A stretch of DNA of 64,000 bases. Origin: Paenibacillus sp. FSL R5-0517 (GTDB lineage: Bacteria; Bacillota; Bacilli; Paenibacillales; Paenibacillaceae). A program made the translations under genes and the position numbers. Positions 18,227 through 27,002 of the stretch are shown in pieces. The DNA lies in the NCBI RefSeq assembly GCF_037974355.1, contig NZ_CP150235.1:372001-436000 (forward strand), written 5' to 3'. How positions within the stretch are numbered: the stretch's first letter is position 1; every line of letters starts with the position of its first letter. The notes beneath the pieces are model-generated. The model was not told the origin of the DNA and did no database searches. It saw only the letters and a program-made list of their open reading frames with translations.

Positions 18227-19423
18227 ATGAAATCATCAGAAACCTGGTTGCAAACCGCTTCATTGGAAGAGATCAAGCGTGGTTATCTGGAGGAAGGTCC
18301 CGTCTATGTATGCGTCTGCTGTGGATACAGGACGGAAGCGGGGATTATCTACCCCGAAGAAGGGGTGCTCTATGAGGCAGCCCGTTATATGCGTGTGCAT
18401 ATTGAAAAGGTGCATGGGTCAGTATTTGAGTACTTGCTGGAGCTGGATAAAAGCGTAACCGGATTGTCTGATGTCCAGCGTGGTTTGCTGGCTCAGTTTC
18501 ATGAAGGCAAGAAGGATGCTGAAGTACAGAAAGCCCTGGGTATTGGGAGTGCTTCCACGATCCGGAATCATCGGTTTGTATTGAAGGAGAAGGAGCGGCA
18601 GGCCAAGATATTCCTGGCATTAATGGAACTTCTCAAAAGCAAGGATACCCAGGCTCCAGCCGAATGGGTGTCACCGGTGACAAGACATGAGCATACGATC
18701 CATCCTGGCTCATTTGATATTACAGAACAGGATCGGCAGAAGGTGCTGAATAAATATTTTCCGGAGGGTACTGGCGGTCCACTGACGACGTTTCATATGC
18801 AGCAAAAGCATAAATATATCGTGCTCACCGAGATAGCCAAACGATTCGATCCAGAGCGTCAATATTCCGAAAAACAGGTCAATGAGCTGCTGAAGGAAGT
18901 TCATGAGGATTACGTGGAAATAAGGAGGTATCTCATCGACTATGGTTTGCTCAAACGTGAGTCAGACGGCAGTCAGTATTGGTTGGGAAGCCGCGCAGAT
19001 GAACAGAGTGCCGGAGATGGAAAACAGGAACGCAAAGAAAAGGGGGAGCAGGAGAAGATGAATCGTCGCAAAGAATTGCAGGAACAGGCGAAGGAAGTCA
19101 AAACGGAAGCAGGTGTCTACCAGATTCGGAATGAACGTAACAACAAAGTCTATATCGACAGCACGCTTAACTTGAAAACCATTAACGGACAACGGTTTAT
19201 GCTACAGATGGGTAGCCATCTGAATCGGAGGTTGCAGGCTGAATGGAATGAATATGGAGAAAATGCGTTTGTGATCGAAGTCTTGGAGACATTGAAGCCA
19301 GATGATAACCCATATTACGATCCCAAAGATGCACTCGCCAAATGTCTGAACCGTTGGTTTGAACAGTTAGAGCCTTATGGAGATCAAGGGTACCACGGAG
19401 ATAAAAAGCCATCTGCTGAATAA
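18227..19423 (+). CDS. DUF2087 protein fused to a GIY-YIG-like domain
   Basis: This 398-aa protein has three visible parts. Residues 1-145 have a CVCC motif and a LuxR-like helix pattern (DVQRGLLAQFHEGKKDAEVQKALG). A DUF2087 segment follows (about 165-250, LNKYFPEG...IRRYLIDYGLLKRES). After a charged linker, the C-terminal GIY-YIG-like segment (about 290-375) has GVYQIRN and KVYIDST in place of the usual GIY and YIG, a downstream Arg, and FVIEVLE supplying the Glu. The YIG glycine is replaced, so nuclease activity is uncertain. AAAGGAG precedes ATG 18227. It stands alone, flanked by terminators. No pathway is assigned. Confidence 0.78.
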   Translation: MKSSETWLQTASLEEIKRGYLEEGPVYVCVCCGYRTEAGIIYPEEGVLYEAARYMRVHIEKVHGSVFEYLLELDKSVTGLSDVQRGLLAQFHEGKKDAEVQKALGIGSASTIRNHRFVLKEKERQAKIFLALMELLKSKDTQAPAEWVSPVTRHEHTIHPGSFDITEQDRQKVLNKYFPEGTGGPLTTFHMQQKHKYIVLTEIAKRFDPERQYSEKQVNELLKEVHEDYVEIRRYLIDYGLLKRESDGSQYWLGSRADEQSAGDGKQERKEKGEQEKMNRRKELQEQAKEVKTEAGVYQIRNERNNKVYIDSTLNLKTINGQRFMLQMGSHLNRRLQAEWNEYGENAFVIEVLETLKPDDNPYYDPKDALAKCLNRWFEQLEPYGDQGYHGDKKPSAE

Positions 19424-19463
19424 GCGGGACAGGTTCCTCTCTAAAATGCCTGACCTATTATAA

Positions 19464-19505
19464 CCCAAAGCCCCTTTGCCAATATGATGGCAAAGGGGCT
19501 TTGGG
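19464..19505. terminator. Long bidirectional terminator
   Basis: A perfect 17-bp stem, CCCAAAGCCCCTTTGCC with its complement, encloses an eight-base loop. It lies between convergent genes. The T run is weak, so strength is inferred from the stem. Confidence 0.75.
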
Positions 19506-19521
19506 TGTTACAGACTACCTA

Positions 19522-19557
19522 TTATATAAGTTGAACTAAATCTTTTACACGATAACG
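19522..19557. mobile_element. End fragment of the MITE-like element
   Basis: TATATAAGTTGAACTA followed by a TTTACAC..ATAACG stretch matches the terminal 36 or so bases of the elements at 9062 and 61725. The rest of the element is absent; the fragment abuts the 3' end of the chemoreceptor gene at 19559. Confidence 0.6.
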
Positions 19558-19558
19558 A

Positions 19559-21559
19559 TTACAGCTTGAATTGTTCCACCAGCTTCTGCAGCTTGTGAGC
19601 CAGATGAGCAAGGGAATCAGCAGAGGAAGATATCTCCTGCATGGAAGCCACTTGCTCCTCCGTAGCAGCGGAGATGTTCTCTGTTCCATCGGCATTGGTT
19701 TCCGATATCGCGTGGATCTGATCAATGGATTGCACTACTTCGGCTGTACTTGCAGACATCTGCTGTGAGGCGGCTGCAATGTTCTCAAGCTGATGATTGA
19801 CGACCCCGACAGCCTGACTAATCTGGGCAAAAGCTTCATCTGCAAACTGAACAGCACGAATGCCATTGCTTACATCCTGTTGCCCGATCTGAACATTGTG
19901 ATTGGCCAATGAAATCTCCTGTTGAATCGCTCCAACCATCTCTACAATCTTCTGGCCGGACAGGCTGGATTGTTCTGCGAGCTTGCGAACTTCGCTGGCA
20001 ACAACGGAGAAGCCACGTCCATGCTCACCTGCACGTGCTGCTTCAATAGAAGCATTGAGAGCAAGCAAATTGGTTTGTGCAGCGATATCTGTAATGACAG
20101 ATACCATCTCACCAATGGATGTGGAATGCTGTCCAAGTCGTCCAGCAGTATCCGCCATACCTTGTACAAAGCGACTAACGGAACTCATCTCGGATACGGC
20201 CGTCTGCATCGTGGCATTTCCTTTATCCGCGAGCTCACTGGCTTGCATGGCAGCTTCGGATACTTGCTGTGTGCTGTTCGTTACCTGCCCCACACCTCCA
20301 GCAAGCTCATTCATCTGCTGTGCCGTATGCTTCAGGCTGCTGGTTTGTTTCTCAAGTCCAGCTGCAGATTCTTCCGTGATCAGGGCAACTTGCTCTGTGG
20401 CTTTGGTTGTCTCGGATGAATTGACTGCCAACTGTGTGGAAGAGGTGGTTAACTCGTCAGCCGTGTGTCGCACGTCCTGAATAACGGTTCGCAAGGATTC
20501 ACTCATCTTATTGAAACTGGTGCTCAGCTTGCCGAATTCATCCTGTCCCAATACAGCAACCTCGATGGTCAGGTTACCATTACTAATCTCGTCAGATGCC
20601 TTCACCAAGCGGTTCAGCGGTTTGGTAATGGATTGCACAATCCAGAAAATAATGATGGAGCTTACAGCGATCGCAATCGCAATAACGATAAGTGTGGTGT
20701 AGAAGATAGGCCGGACAGATGCCGTTACTTCACCACTATCAATGACACCGACCACGGTCCAGCCTGTCGTTTCATTAGTGGAGAAAAAGGCGTGTTCCTG
20801 GTTTCCGTTTAGCGTATAAGTCAGACTTCCGTTCTTCTGTGCAAAAATATCTTTATAGGGTTCCATGGTTCCTTCGGTTCCCGGTTTTTCGGTAGGATGT
20901 ACAATGATTTTGTTGGCATTATCAATGATATAGACATAACCCTTCTCACCGATCTTTGTGGAATTAACCGTCTGGGAGAGGGCCTCAAGCGAAAGACTTA
21001 CAGAGACGACACCGTGTCCATCTGCCGAGGTCTGAGCTACCGAAGCAACAACATTGCCGGTATTGCTTGATATGTAAGGGGTGATTACGGTAGGGACATC
21101 CTTGTTCTGCGTAGCAGCCTGATACCACGGGCGTTCGCGCGGGTCGTATCCTTCTTTGTTCACCGCAGTTACAGGGGAGTTAATATACACGCCTTGATCC
21201 GTGCCGATGGAGGCAAGTTCCACGTCATCATGGGTTTCCTTATACGCGTCAAGCAAGGTACGTATGGTATCCGTCTCGTCACCTTGGTTCGGTCCAACAT
21301 TGCCTGCATCCAGCTGACTTGCCAAGAAATCAACATTCTTACGTGTTGCGCCAATGATCTGATCAATGGTCTGGTTGAGCACAGTAACATTGCTAATTGC
21401 GTTCTCATACATTTTCTCTTCGACCTTGGCCTCGGCGGTTTGGAACGAGATAATGCCCAGACTGATTGTGGGAATGAGTAGAACAATGGCAAATGACAGA
21501 ATCAGTTTCTCTCTCATCTGCAGCGTTCTTCTGGCCCTTTGTTTATTAATCTTCTTCAT
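19559..21559 (-). CDS. Methyl-accepting chemotaxis protein with Cache sensor
   Basis: This 666-aa chemoreceptor has TM1 at about residues 17-38, an extracellular dCache sensor with the [12 protein letters not shown] motif, TM2 near 290, HAMP, and a signalling hairpin with [31 protein letters not shown] 21559 is chosen because GAGGGGG lies seven bases upstream; the longer frame to 21604 lacks a ribosome site. A SigD-like promoter lies at 21656-21681 on the same strand. The ligand is unknown. Confidence 0.95.
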   Translation of the reverse strand: MKKINKQRARRTLQMREKLILSFAIVLLIPTISLGIISFQTAEAKVEEKMYENAISNVTVLNQTIDQIIGATRKNVDFLASQLDAGNVGPNQGDETDTIRTLLDAYKETHDDVELASIGTDQGVYINSPVTAVNKEGYDPRERPWYQAATQNKDVPTVITPYISSNTGNVVASVAQTSADGHGVVSVSLSLEALSQTVNSTKIGEKGYVYIIDNANKIIVHPTEKPGTEGTMEPYKDIFAQKNGSLTYTLNGNQEHAFFSTNETTGWTVVGVIDSGEVTASVRPIFYTTLIVIAIAIAVSSIIIFWIVQSITKPLNRLVKASDEISNGNLTIEVAVLGQDEFGKLSTSFNKMSESLRTVIQDVRHTADELTTSSTQLAVNSSETTKATEQVALITEESAAGLEKQTSSLKHTAQQMNELAGGVGQVTNSTQQVSEAAMQASELADKGNATMQTAVSEMSSVSRFVQGMADTAGRLGQHSTSIGEMVSVITDIAAQTNLLALNASIEAARAGEHGRGFSVVASEVRKLAEQSSLSGQKIVEMVGAIQQEISLANHNVQIGQQDVSNGIRAVQFADEAFAQISQAVGVVNHQLENIAAASQQMSASTAEVVQSIDQIHAISETNADGTENISAATEEQVASMQEISSSADSLAHLAHKLQKLVEQFKL

Positions 21560-22006
21560 ACACATTCCCCCTCTGTGTAACCCATCCCTATGTCTGGTGG
21601 ACAAGTCAATCTGGTAAAAGATAGTTCATTCCATCCTTTCCAGATGTTTCTGGTGCTATCGCATGACAAAATTCGAGTTTATTCAACATTATTTATGAGT
21701 TTTATGAAAATACTTTTCGGTTTTATAGGTATTTAGGATTACATCTGTTCTATAAAAAAGAATCTGTCTCTCCCTTAGTGCACATCTTGTGGTATATTTC
21801 TAAATTAATGTGAAATGAAATTTTGCAAATTGCGAAATCCACAAGGCATGTAACTGATCATGTTGAATACACAAAGAAGTTGTTTTCATGAAGAATGGAC
21901 CTAGATGGATCTACATCCATATATATCGGTTGATGGAGACAAAAATTGGAGAGGGGTTGTACCGCAGTTGGACCAAAGTACATTACAGATATCTGGACAG
22001 GAGAAC
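21560..22006. other. Divergent intergenic region, chemoreceptor and azlC
   Basis: This AT-rich 447-bp region holds the minus-strand SigD-like promoter at 21656-21681. An in-frame extension of azlC begins at 21905 without a ribosome site. I see no other gene, repeat or structured RNA here. Confidence 0.5.
21656..21681 (-). promoter_or_regulatory. SigD-like promoter of chemoreceptor gene
   Basis: On the minus strand TAAA (21678-21681) is separated by 14 bp from TGCGATAG (21656-21663), which keeps the CGATA core of the motility-sigma -10. It lies about 100 bp before the start codon. Confidence 0.5.
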
Positions 22007-22711
22007 ATGAAAGAGGTCCAGGATCATGCTACATTCATGCAGGGGGTCAAAGATTGTATCCCAACCTTGCTTGGTTATTTGAGTATTGGTTTTGCAGCGG
22101 GTGTCATTGAAATGACCGCAGGTCTGAGTCTGGCGGAAACGGCGCTGCTCAGCCTGATTCTATATGCAGGATCGGCCCAGTTCATTGCGGCGGGCATGCT
22201 CGCATCGAATGGGTCAGCAGTAGCTATCATATTCACCATATTTTTTGTGAATCTTCGTCATTTGCTACTCAGCGCAGCTGTATCACCGTATTTTCGGCAT
22301 CTGACCCCGCTTAAAAATATGTGGATCGGTTCATTGCTTACGGATGAGTCTTTCGGCGTGGCGATGACACGGGCGATTGGTAGGGAAAGGCTTAGCGAAC
22401 GGTGGATGCACGGTCTGAATATTACCGCATATCTGAACTGGTTCGTGGCTAATATGGCGGGAGCGTACTTTGGACGCTGGATCACCAATCCGGAACGACT
22501 GGGTCTGGATTATGCCCTGCCTGCGATGTTTATTGGACTGGTTGTACTCCAATTGGTGCATCGTAAAAACAAAAAAATACATATCAATGTGGCGATCATC
22601 GCTGTGGTCTGTGTAATCTTCGCCAGCATGGCTTCACTAGGCAGCATGAGTGTCATTGTGGCTGCGGTCATTGCGGCAACGTTGGGAGTGTTCATGGAAC
22701 GATGGAAGTAA
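22007..22711 (+). CDS. azlC: AzlC-family branched-chain amino acid exporter, large subunit
   Basis: This 234-aa membrane protein carries the AzlC patterns GYLSIGFAAGVIEMTAGLS and YAGSAQFIAAGML and has about six helices. With AzlD it forms an exporter of branched-chain amino acids or analogues such as 4-azaleucine. ATG 22007 has AGGAG closely upstream (spacing short, three bases). The frame extends to 21905, but that start has no ribosome site and the added 34 residues are not membrane-like. The 3' end overlaps azlD by 10 bp. Confidence 0.9.
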   Translation: MKEVQDHATFMQGVKDCIPTLLGYLSIGFAAGVIEMTAGLSLAETALLSLILYAGSAQFIAAGMLASNGSAVAIIFTIFFVNLRHLLLSAAVSPYFRHLTPLKNMWIGSLLTDESFGVAMTRAIGRERLSERWMHGLNITAYLNWFVANMAGAYFGRWITNPERLGLDYALPAMFIGLVVLQLVHRKNKKIHINVAIIAVVCVIFASMASLGSMSVIVAAVIAATLGVFMERWK

Positions 22712-23031
22712 GATGGGATGTATTCTGGATTATTATGGGGTCGGCGCTGTTAACATTTATCCCGCGTGTACTGCCACTGATGCTGTTCAGCAAGATACAG
22801 ATTCCCATGTGGTTGTTGCGTTGGCTGGAGTATGTACCCGTAGCGGTCATGGCAGCATTGATTGGTCAGGAACTGTTCATGTCGGACAACCAGTTGGTGC
22901 CGATTACGCATAATGCAGCTCTGTGGGCTTCCCTGCCGACGATTGCAGTAGCGATCTGGACACGCAGTCTGCTTGGAACCGTACTGGTCGGTATTGTGGC
23001 TATGATGATTTTGCGATATTGGATTGGTTAA
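22702..23031 (+). CDS. azlD: AzlD-family exporter small subunit
   Basis: This 109-aa protein has three or four hydrophobic helices and the AzlD patterns LLTFIPRVLPL and WLEYVPVAVMAALIGQEL. It overlaps azlC by 10 bp, so translation is likely coupled. It is the small partner needed for AzlC-type amino-acid export. Confidence 0.92.
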   Translation: MEVRWDVFWIIMGSALLTFIPRVLPLMLFSKIQIPMWLLRWLEYVPVAVMAALIGQELFMSDNQLVPITHNAALWASLPTIAVAIWTRSLLGTVLVGIVAMMILRYWIG

Positions 23032-23132
23032 TAGCTTGGTTGTATTATAACATCCGGTAATTCCTTCGCTTGATCGGTTAATACTGTTCTATAAAGGATA
23101 GATAGTCTATCTGAGCGAAGGGAGCTGGATTC

Positions 23133-23939
23133 ATGAGTAAACTGAAGCGCAAGCTGTTAATTACGGGAGCTGCCGGAGTCATTGGTCGCAGTCTGTTGGA
23201 GGGGCTGAAAGCCAAGGGTACGTATGATATCGTTGCAGCGGATCTGCGTGAGGATGAGGAAGCTGGCATTGTAGCCATGGATGTGACAGATGGAGAACAC
23301 CTGAAAGAACTGATGAAAGGGGTTCACACGGTTCTGCACATTGCATGGGCTAAGGATGAGGAAGATTTTCTGGGCAAAGTTCTACCGATCAACGTAACCG
23401 GGGCCTACCATGTGTATGAAGCAGCACGGTTGAACGGTGTTCAGCGAGTGATCTTTGCAAGTTCCAATCATGCGACAGGATTCTATCCTACAGGTGAGGA
23501 TATTGAAGTGGATGATCCGTACCGACCGGACAGCTTCTACGGACTTAGCAAATGTTATATTGAACTGCTGGGACGTTATTATGTCGACAAATATGATCTG
23601 TCCTCCTTCAATATTCGGATTGGAAACTTCTCTGGTGATACATACCCGCACTCGCAGCGCTCGGCTCATATTTGGATCTCACCAAGAGACATGGTTCAGC
23701 TCGCTGAATGCTGTATTGAAGCGGATTCGGATATGAAGTATTTGAATCTGTATGGAACCTCGGCGAATACGGATAACTATTATGATATTGGCTATCTGGC
23801 TCAGAAGATTGGATACATTCCACAGGATGATGCGGCCGAGCTGTGGGAAGAGGCAAAACTTAGGGGCGTACCTGATAAACAGGATGAGACCGCCTTTCAG
23901 GGCGGAGGCCATGTGGAGAAGGAACCGAAGGATTCTTAA
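23133..23939 (+). CDS. NAD-dependent uronate dehydrogenase-like SDR
   Basis: This 268-aa extended short-chain dehydrogenase has the Rossmann GAAGVIG motif at residues 12-18, FASSNHATGFYP near residue 110, and the YGLSK catalytic Tyr-Lys pair near 137. These features resemble bacterial uronate dehydrogenase, which oxidises glucuronate or galacturonate to the aldarate lactone; other sugar-nucleotide epimerase activities remain possible. Its placement next to an acidic-polysaccharide degradation locus supports uronate use. AAGGGAG precedes ATG 23133. Confidence 0.75.
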   Translation: MSKLKRKLLITGAAGVIGRSLLEGLKAKGTYDIVAADLREDEEAGIVAMDVTDGEHLKELMKGVHTVLHIAWAKDEEDFLGKVLPINVTGAYHVYEAARLNGVQRVIFASSNHATGFYPTGEDIEVDDPYRPDSFYGLSKCYIELLGRYYVDKYDLSSFNIRIGNFSGDTYPHSQRSAHIWISPRDMVQLAECCIEADSDMKYLNLYGTSANTDNYYDIGYLAQKIGYIPQDDAAELWEEAKLRGVPDKQDETAFQGGGHVEKEPKDS

Positions 23940-23992
23940 GAAGGCCACACTTTGTGATGAAAACGCTATTTTCTATTGTAGCCGAAAGGGAT

Positions 23993-24027
23993 AAAATGGA
24001 GACTGAGGTGTTCAGTGTTTCCATTTT
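23993..24027 (+). terminator. Terminator-like hairpin
   Basis: AAAATGGA..ACTGA and TCAGT..TCCATTTT form a long stem around GGTG, with a short T run. It separates the dehydrogenase gene from the SGNH gene. Confidence 0.55.
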
Positions 24028-24054
24028 GCACAAGAGGAAGGAACGATTTCAATC

Positions 24055-24711
24055 ATGAGTACAAGTCCATCCGTTATATTGTTTCAGGGAGACTCGATTA
24101 CAGATGGGGGAAGATCACGCAATGATGATCCGAATCATTTTCTCGGACACGGATATGCGTATCTGATCTCCAGCAAACTGGGTATGGAACTGGCGGGCAA
24201 ACATAAGACCTTCTATAACAGAGGCATCAGTGGGGATCGGGCATCTGATCTGTACGCACGCTGGAATGAGGATACCATTAGTCTAAAACCGGACCTGATC
24301 AGCATCCTGATTGGGGTGAATGATGCTTGGCGCACGATGAATGGTGAACCTAGCGGGGTAACGGATCGTTTCGGACGAGCATATCGCCATTTGCTCGAAG
24401 AAACACGGGAAGTGATGCCGGATACGGGGCTGGTATTGATGGAACCGTTTATCCTGAATACCGGAGCGACCGCGGAGAAATGGGATGCCTGGGAAGCGTA
24501 TATCGGTCAATATCAGAAACTGGCTCAAGGTCTTGCTGAAGAATTCGGAGCGGTGTGGGTGCCATTGCAGCAGACGTTTAATGATGCTCTGAAGCATGCG
24601 GATGCAGCGTACTGGTTATGGGATGGCGTCCATCCAACCGCGGCAGGTCATGAGCTGATTGCACGCCAATGGTTGTCTGTTGTACAGAATTCTCCGCTTG
24701 CAATTGTGTAA
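24055..24711 (+). CDS. SGNH/GDSL-family esterase
   Basis: This 218-aa hydrolase has block I QGDSITDGG (nucleophile Ser near residue 12), a Gly block NRGISGDRASDL, the block III IGVNDAW and the catalytic DGVHPTAAGH near residues 197-206. There is no signal peptide, so it likely acts in the cytoplasm. Rhamnogalacturonan or xylan acetylesterases belong to this family; removal of acetyl groups from imported saccharides would fit the neighbours. GAGGAAGGA precedes ATG 24055. Confidence 0.88.
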   Translation: MSTSPSVILFQGDSITDGGRSRNDDPNHFLGHGYAYLISSKLGMELAGKHKTFYNRGISGDRASDLYARWNEDTISLKPDLISILIGVNDAWRTMNGEPSGVTDRFGRAYRHLLEETREVMPDTGLVLMEPFILNTGATAEKWDAWEAYIGQYQKLAQGLAEEFGAVWVPLQQTFNDALKHADAAYWLWDGVHPTAAGHELIARQWLSVVQNSPLAIV

Positions 24712-24834
24712 CAAACAACGGACAGTTGCGATATGGACAGCAGCATTAAAGGGTTTCAGGATTAGTTGAAGATATAAAATAGTTAAGAATATGAGATAGC
24801 TATCAAAAGCCTGTGTTGACAGGCAGAATGCAAC

Positions 24835-24866
24835 GGAGAACCTGACGAGGGTTCTCCTTTTTTTTG
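24835..24866 (+). terminator. Rho-independent terminator
   Basis: GGAGAACC and GGTTCTCC arms around a seven-base loop, followed by a long T run. It ends the SGNH transcript. Confidence 0.9.
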
Positions 24867-24948
24867 GGTTTTGGAAGGAGAAGGGCATAACGCGGTGGAA
24901 TGGATTCTAATGGATAATTCTTCAAAAGTGCTATCATATCCGGTAAAA

Positions 24949-24969
24949 TGAAATCGATTACATTATAAT
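24949..24969 (+). promoter_or_regulatory. cre site and -10 box before the lyase operon
   Basis: TGAAATCGATTACA at 24949-24962 matches the CcpA cre consensus TGWAANCGNTNWCA at every defined position. A -10-like TATAAT follows at 24964-24969, so CcpA bound here would cover the promoter. This predicts glucose repression of the downstream polysaccharide lyase genes. The -35 region is poor. Confidence 0.7.
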
Positions 24970-24998
24970 ATATAGGTATGACAATCCATTAACGAAGA

Positions 24999-27002
24999 GT
25001 GGTGAATCCAGTGGAAGATTCCATTCACGAAGTCGAAAATGAAAATATAAACCAACGTGGAAATGAGAGCAAAGCAGCAGGCTCCCTACGTGCCGACAGA
25101 CTTCGAGAGCAGTTGCTCCGACCTGAATTGGCTACGTTATACACGGACTTGAAGGCTTATGGTGAACGCGCCTTGTTGGAACCCTTGCCCTCCTTGTCGT
25201 TCCGTCTATATCGCCAGTTCAGTGATACGGGTGAGCGGAAGGCTTATGAGCAGGCTTATTTCGATCGAAGGGGCAGGCTGGCTGCTGTGGCGATGCTCGC
25301 ATTGGACACGGCGAGGCCGTATGCACTGCAAACGCTGGAGGAAATGTTGTGGGACGTGTGTGGCGAGTATACGTGGTGTTTGCCCGCACATCTGGGTACG
25401 GGAGAGGTCGATCAGGTGAATGGGAACATCGATCTGTTCGCCGCAGAGACAGTACATATGCTGGCAGAGATGGTGACCATTCACGCCGATCGGCTGGATC
25501 GTCTTGTCATAGAGCGGATCAGGTGTGAAGCAGAACGGCGAATCTTCGGCCCGCTTTACCGGGATCAGCAGAAGTTCCACTGGCAGACAGCGGATCACAA
25601 TTGGTCGGCGGTCTGTGGTGGCTGCTGCGGCATGGCCGCATTGTTGCTGCTCAAGGATGAGTCCACAATAAGGGAATCAATCTCCCATACGGTCAGCTGT
25701 ATGAACGCATTCCTGAGTGGTTATGGCGAGGATGGCGGCTGTGCTGAAGGCATTGGATATTGGGTATATGGATTCGGTTATTTCACCTATTATGCCGAGA
25801 TGCTTCGTGAGTACAGTAAGGGCGAACTGGATCTGCTGACGGGTTCCAAAATCGCAGCCATCGCAGCCTTCCCGCTGCGAGTGCATCTGTCGGGCGGCAC
25901 ATTCGTGAACTATTCGGACAGTGCGGAGCAGGAAGAGATTCCTTCCGGATTACTCTCGCTGCTCGTGTCCCGGGTGGGGTTGCAGGTAGATCTACCGCTT
26001 CATATTCCACTGCTTACTGATGATCCCTGTCATCGCTGGGCACATCTAGTGCGGAACGTAATGTGGAGCAATCCGGCAGTATATGGTGATGAAGGAGCCT
26101 CTGGACAGGTTGAACGAGGATTTATTTTTCAAAATCTGGGCTGGATGGTTGCGAAGGGTGTGCTTGATTCTCCAGGTAACCAACGTTCCAGCGGCGCGCC
26201 CCTTCATGTGGCTGTTTCCGTTAAAGGCGGACATAACGATGAACCTCACAACCATAATGATCTGGGTCAGTTCATTATCCATTGCGGGGGTGAGAATATC
26301 CTGTGTGATCCGGGAGCAGGGTTGTATACCCAAGCGTATTTTGCACCAGGCAGAGAGCACCTGTTCCACATCTCGTCATCCGGGCATAACGTTCCGCTCA
26401 TTGAAGGCCAGGAGCAAAGCTCGGGCCGGCAAGCGCAAGCCCATGTGTTAGAGGCAAGACTGGCAGCGGATAGCGGTGAGCTGAATACAACATTGGATCT
26501 GACATCCGCATACCCTGGAGCTGCTTCACTGGCTCGTTATACACGTCAATTTCATTGGAAGATGGCTTCTGAAGGTAGCGGGAGTGGGGCGGAATTGCGT
26601 CTAATTGACCGTTTTCAATGGAAGAGTAGGATGGTGCTTTCGACAGAACGATTCTCTTCGGTAGATGATTCAGATGCAGGATATTCGAGCGTAGTGGAGC
26701 GCTGGATGAGCAGAGTACAACCTGAGGTGGTGAAGAGCGGTAACCTTCGCTGGCAAGGTGTGCATGGAACGGTCCATATGGCGTATGATGCGAACCAGTG
26801 GCAGGTTTTTACGGAGGTTATGAACACAGTTGATCATGACAATGTTCCCGTCACATTCTATCGGACGTCACTATCATGGACAGGTGTGATTGATGAGACG
26901 GATGTTCGGACAGAATGCCCTAATTCGCTTGAAACGGTATGTGAGGTACGCTTCATCATTGAACCGAAAATGGGAGAAACCGAGGTGAGCATGTATGAGT
27001 GA
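24999..27002 (+). CDS. Heparinase II/III-family polysaccharide lyase
   Basis: This protein of up to 667 aa has an N-terminal alpha-toroid region (to about residue 370) and a beta-sandwich domain. The family segment GGHNDEPHNHNDLGQFIIH carries the catalytic His and is followed by CDPGAGLY. Such lyases cleave uronic-acid polysaccharides (heparin, heparan, alginate-like). No signal peptide is visible, so short imported oligosaccharides are the likely substrate. Start codons are GTG: 24999, 25002 or 25011 are possible, and GGTGA at 25001-25005 favours 25011. It overlaps the next gene by 8 bp. Confidence 0.85.
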   Translation: MVNPVEDSIHEVENENINQRGNESKAAGSLRADRLREQLLRPELATLYTDLKAYGERALLEPLPSLSFRLYRQFSDTGERKAYEQAYFDRRGRLAAVAMLALDTARPYALQTLEEMLWDVCGEYTWCLPAHLGTGEVDQVNGNIDLFAAETVHMLAEMVTIHADRLDRLVIERIRCEAERRIFGPLYRDQQKFHWQTADHNWSAVCGGCCGMAALLLLKDESTIRESISHTVSCMNAFLSGYGEDGGCAEGIGYWVYGFGYFTYYAEMLREYSKGELDLLTGSKIAAIAAFPLRVHLSGGTFVNYSDSAEQEEIPSGLLSLLVSRVGLQVDLPLHIPLLTDDPCHRWAHLVRNVMWSNPAVYGDEGASGQVERGFIFQNLGWMVAKGVLDSPGNQRSSGAPLHVAVSVKGGHNDEPHNHNDLGQFIIHCGGENILCDPGAGLYTQAYFAPGREHLFHISSSGHNVPLIEGQEQSSGRQAQAHVLEARLAADSGELNTTLDLTSAYPGAASLARYTRQFHWKMASEGSGSGAELRLIDRFQWKSRMVLSTERFSSVDDSDAGYSSVVERWMSRVQPEVVKSGNLRWQGVHGTVHMAYDANQWQVFTEVMNTVDHDNVPVTFYRTSLSWTGVIDETDVRTECPNSLETVCEVRFIIEPKMGETEVSMYE

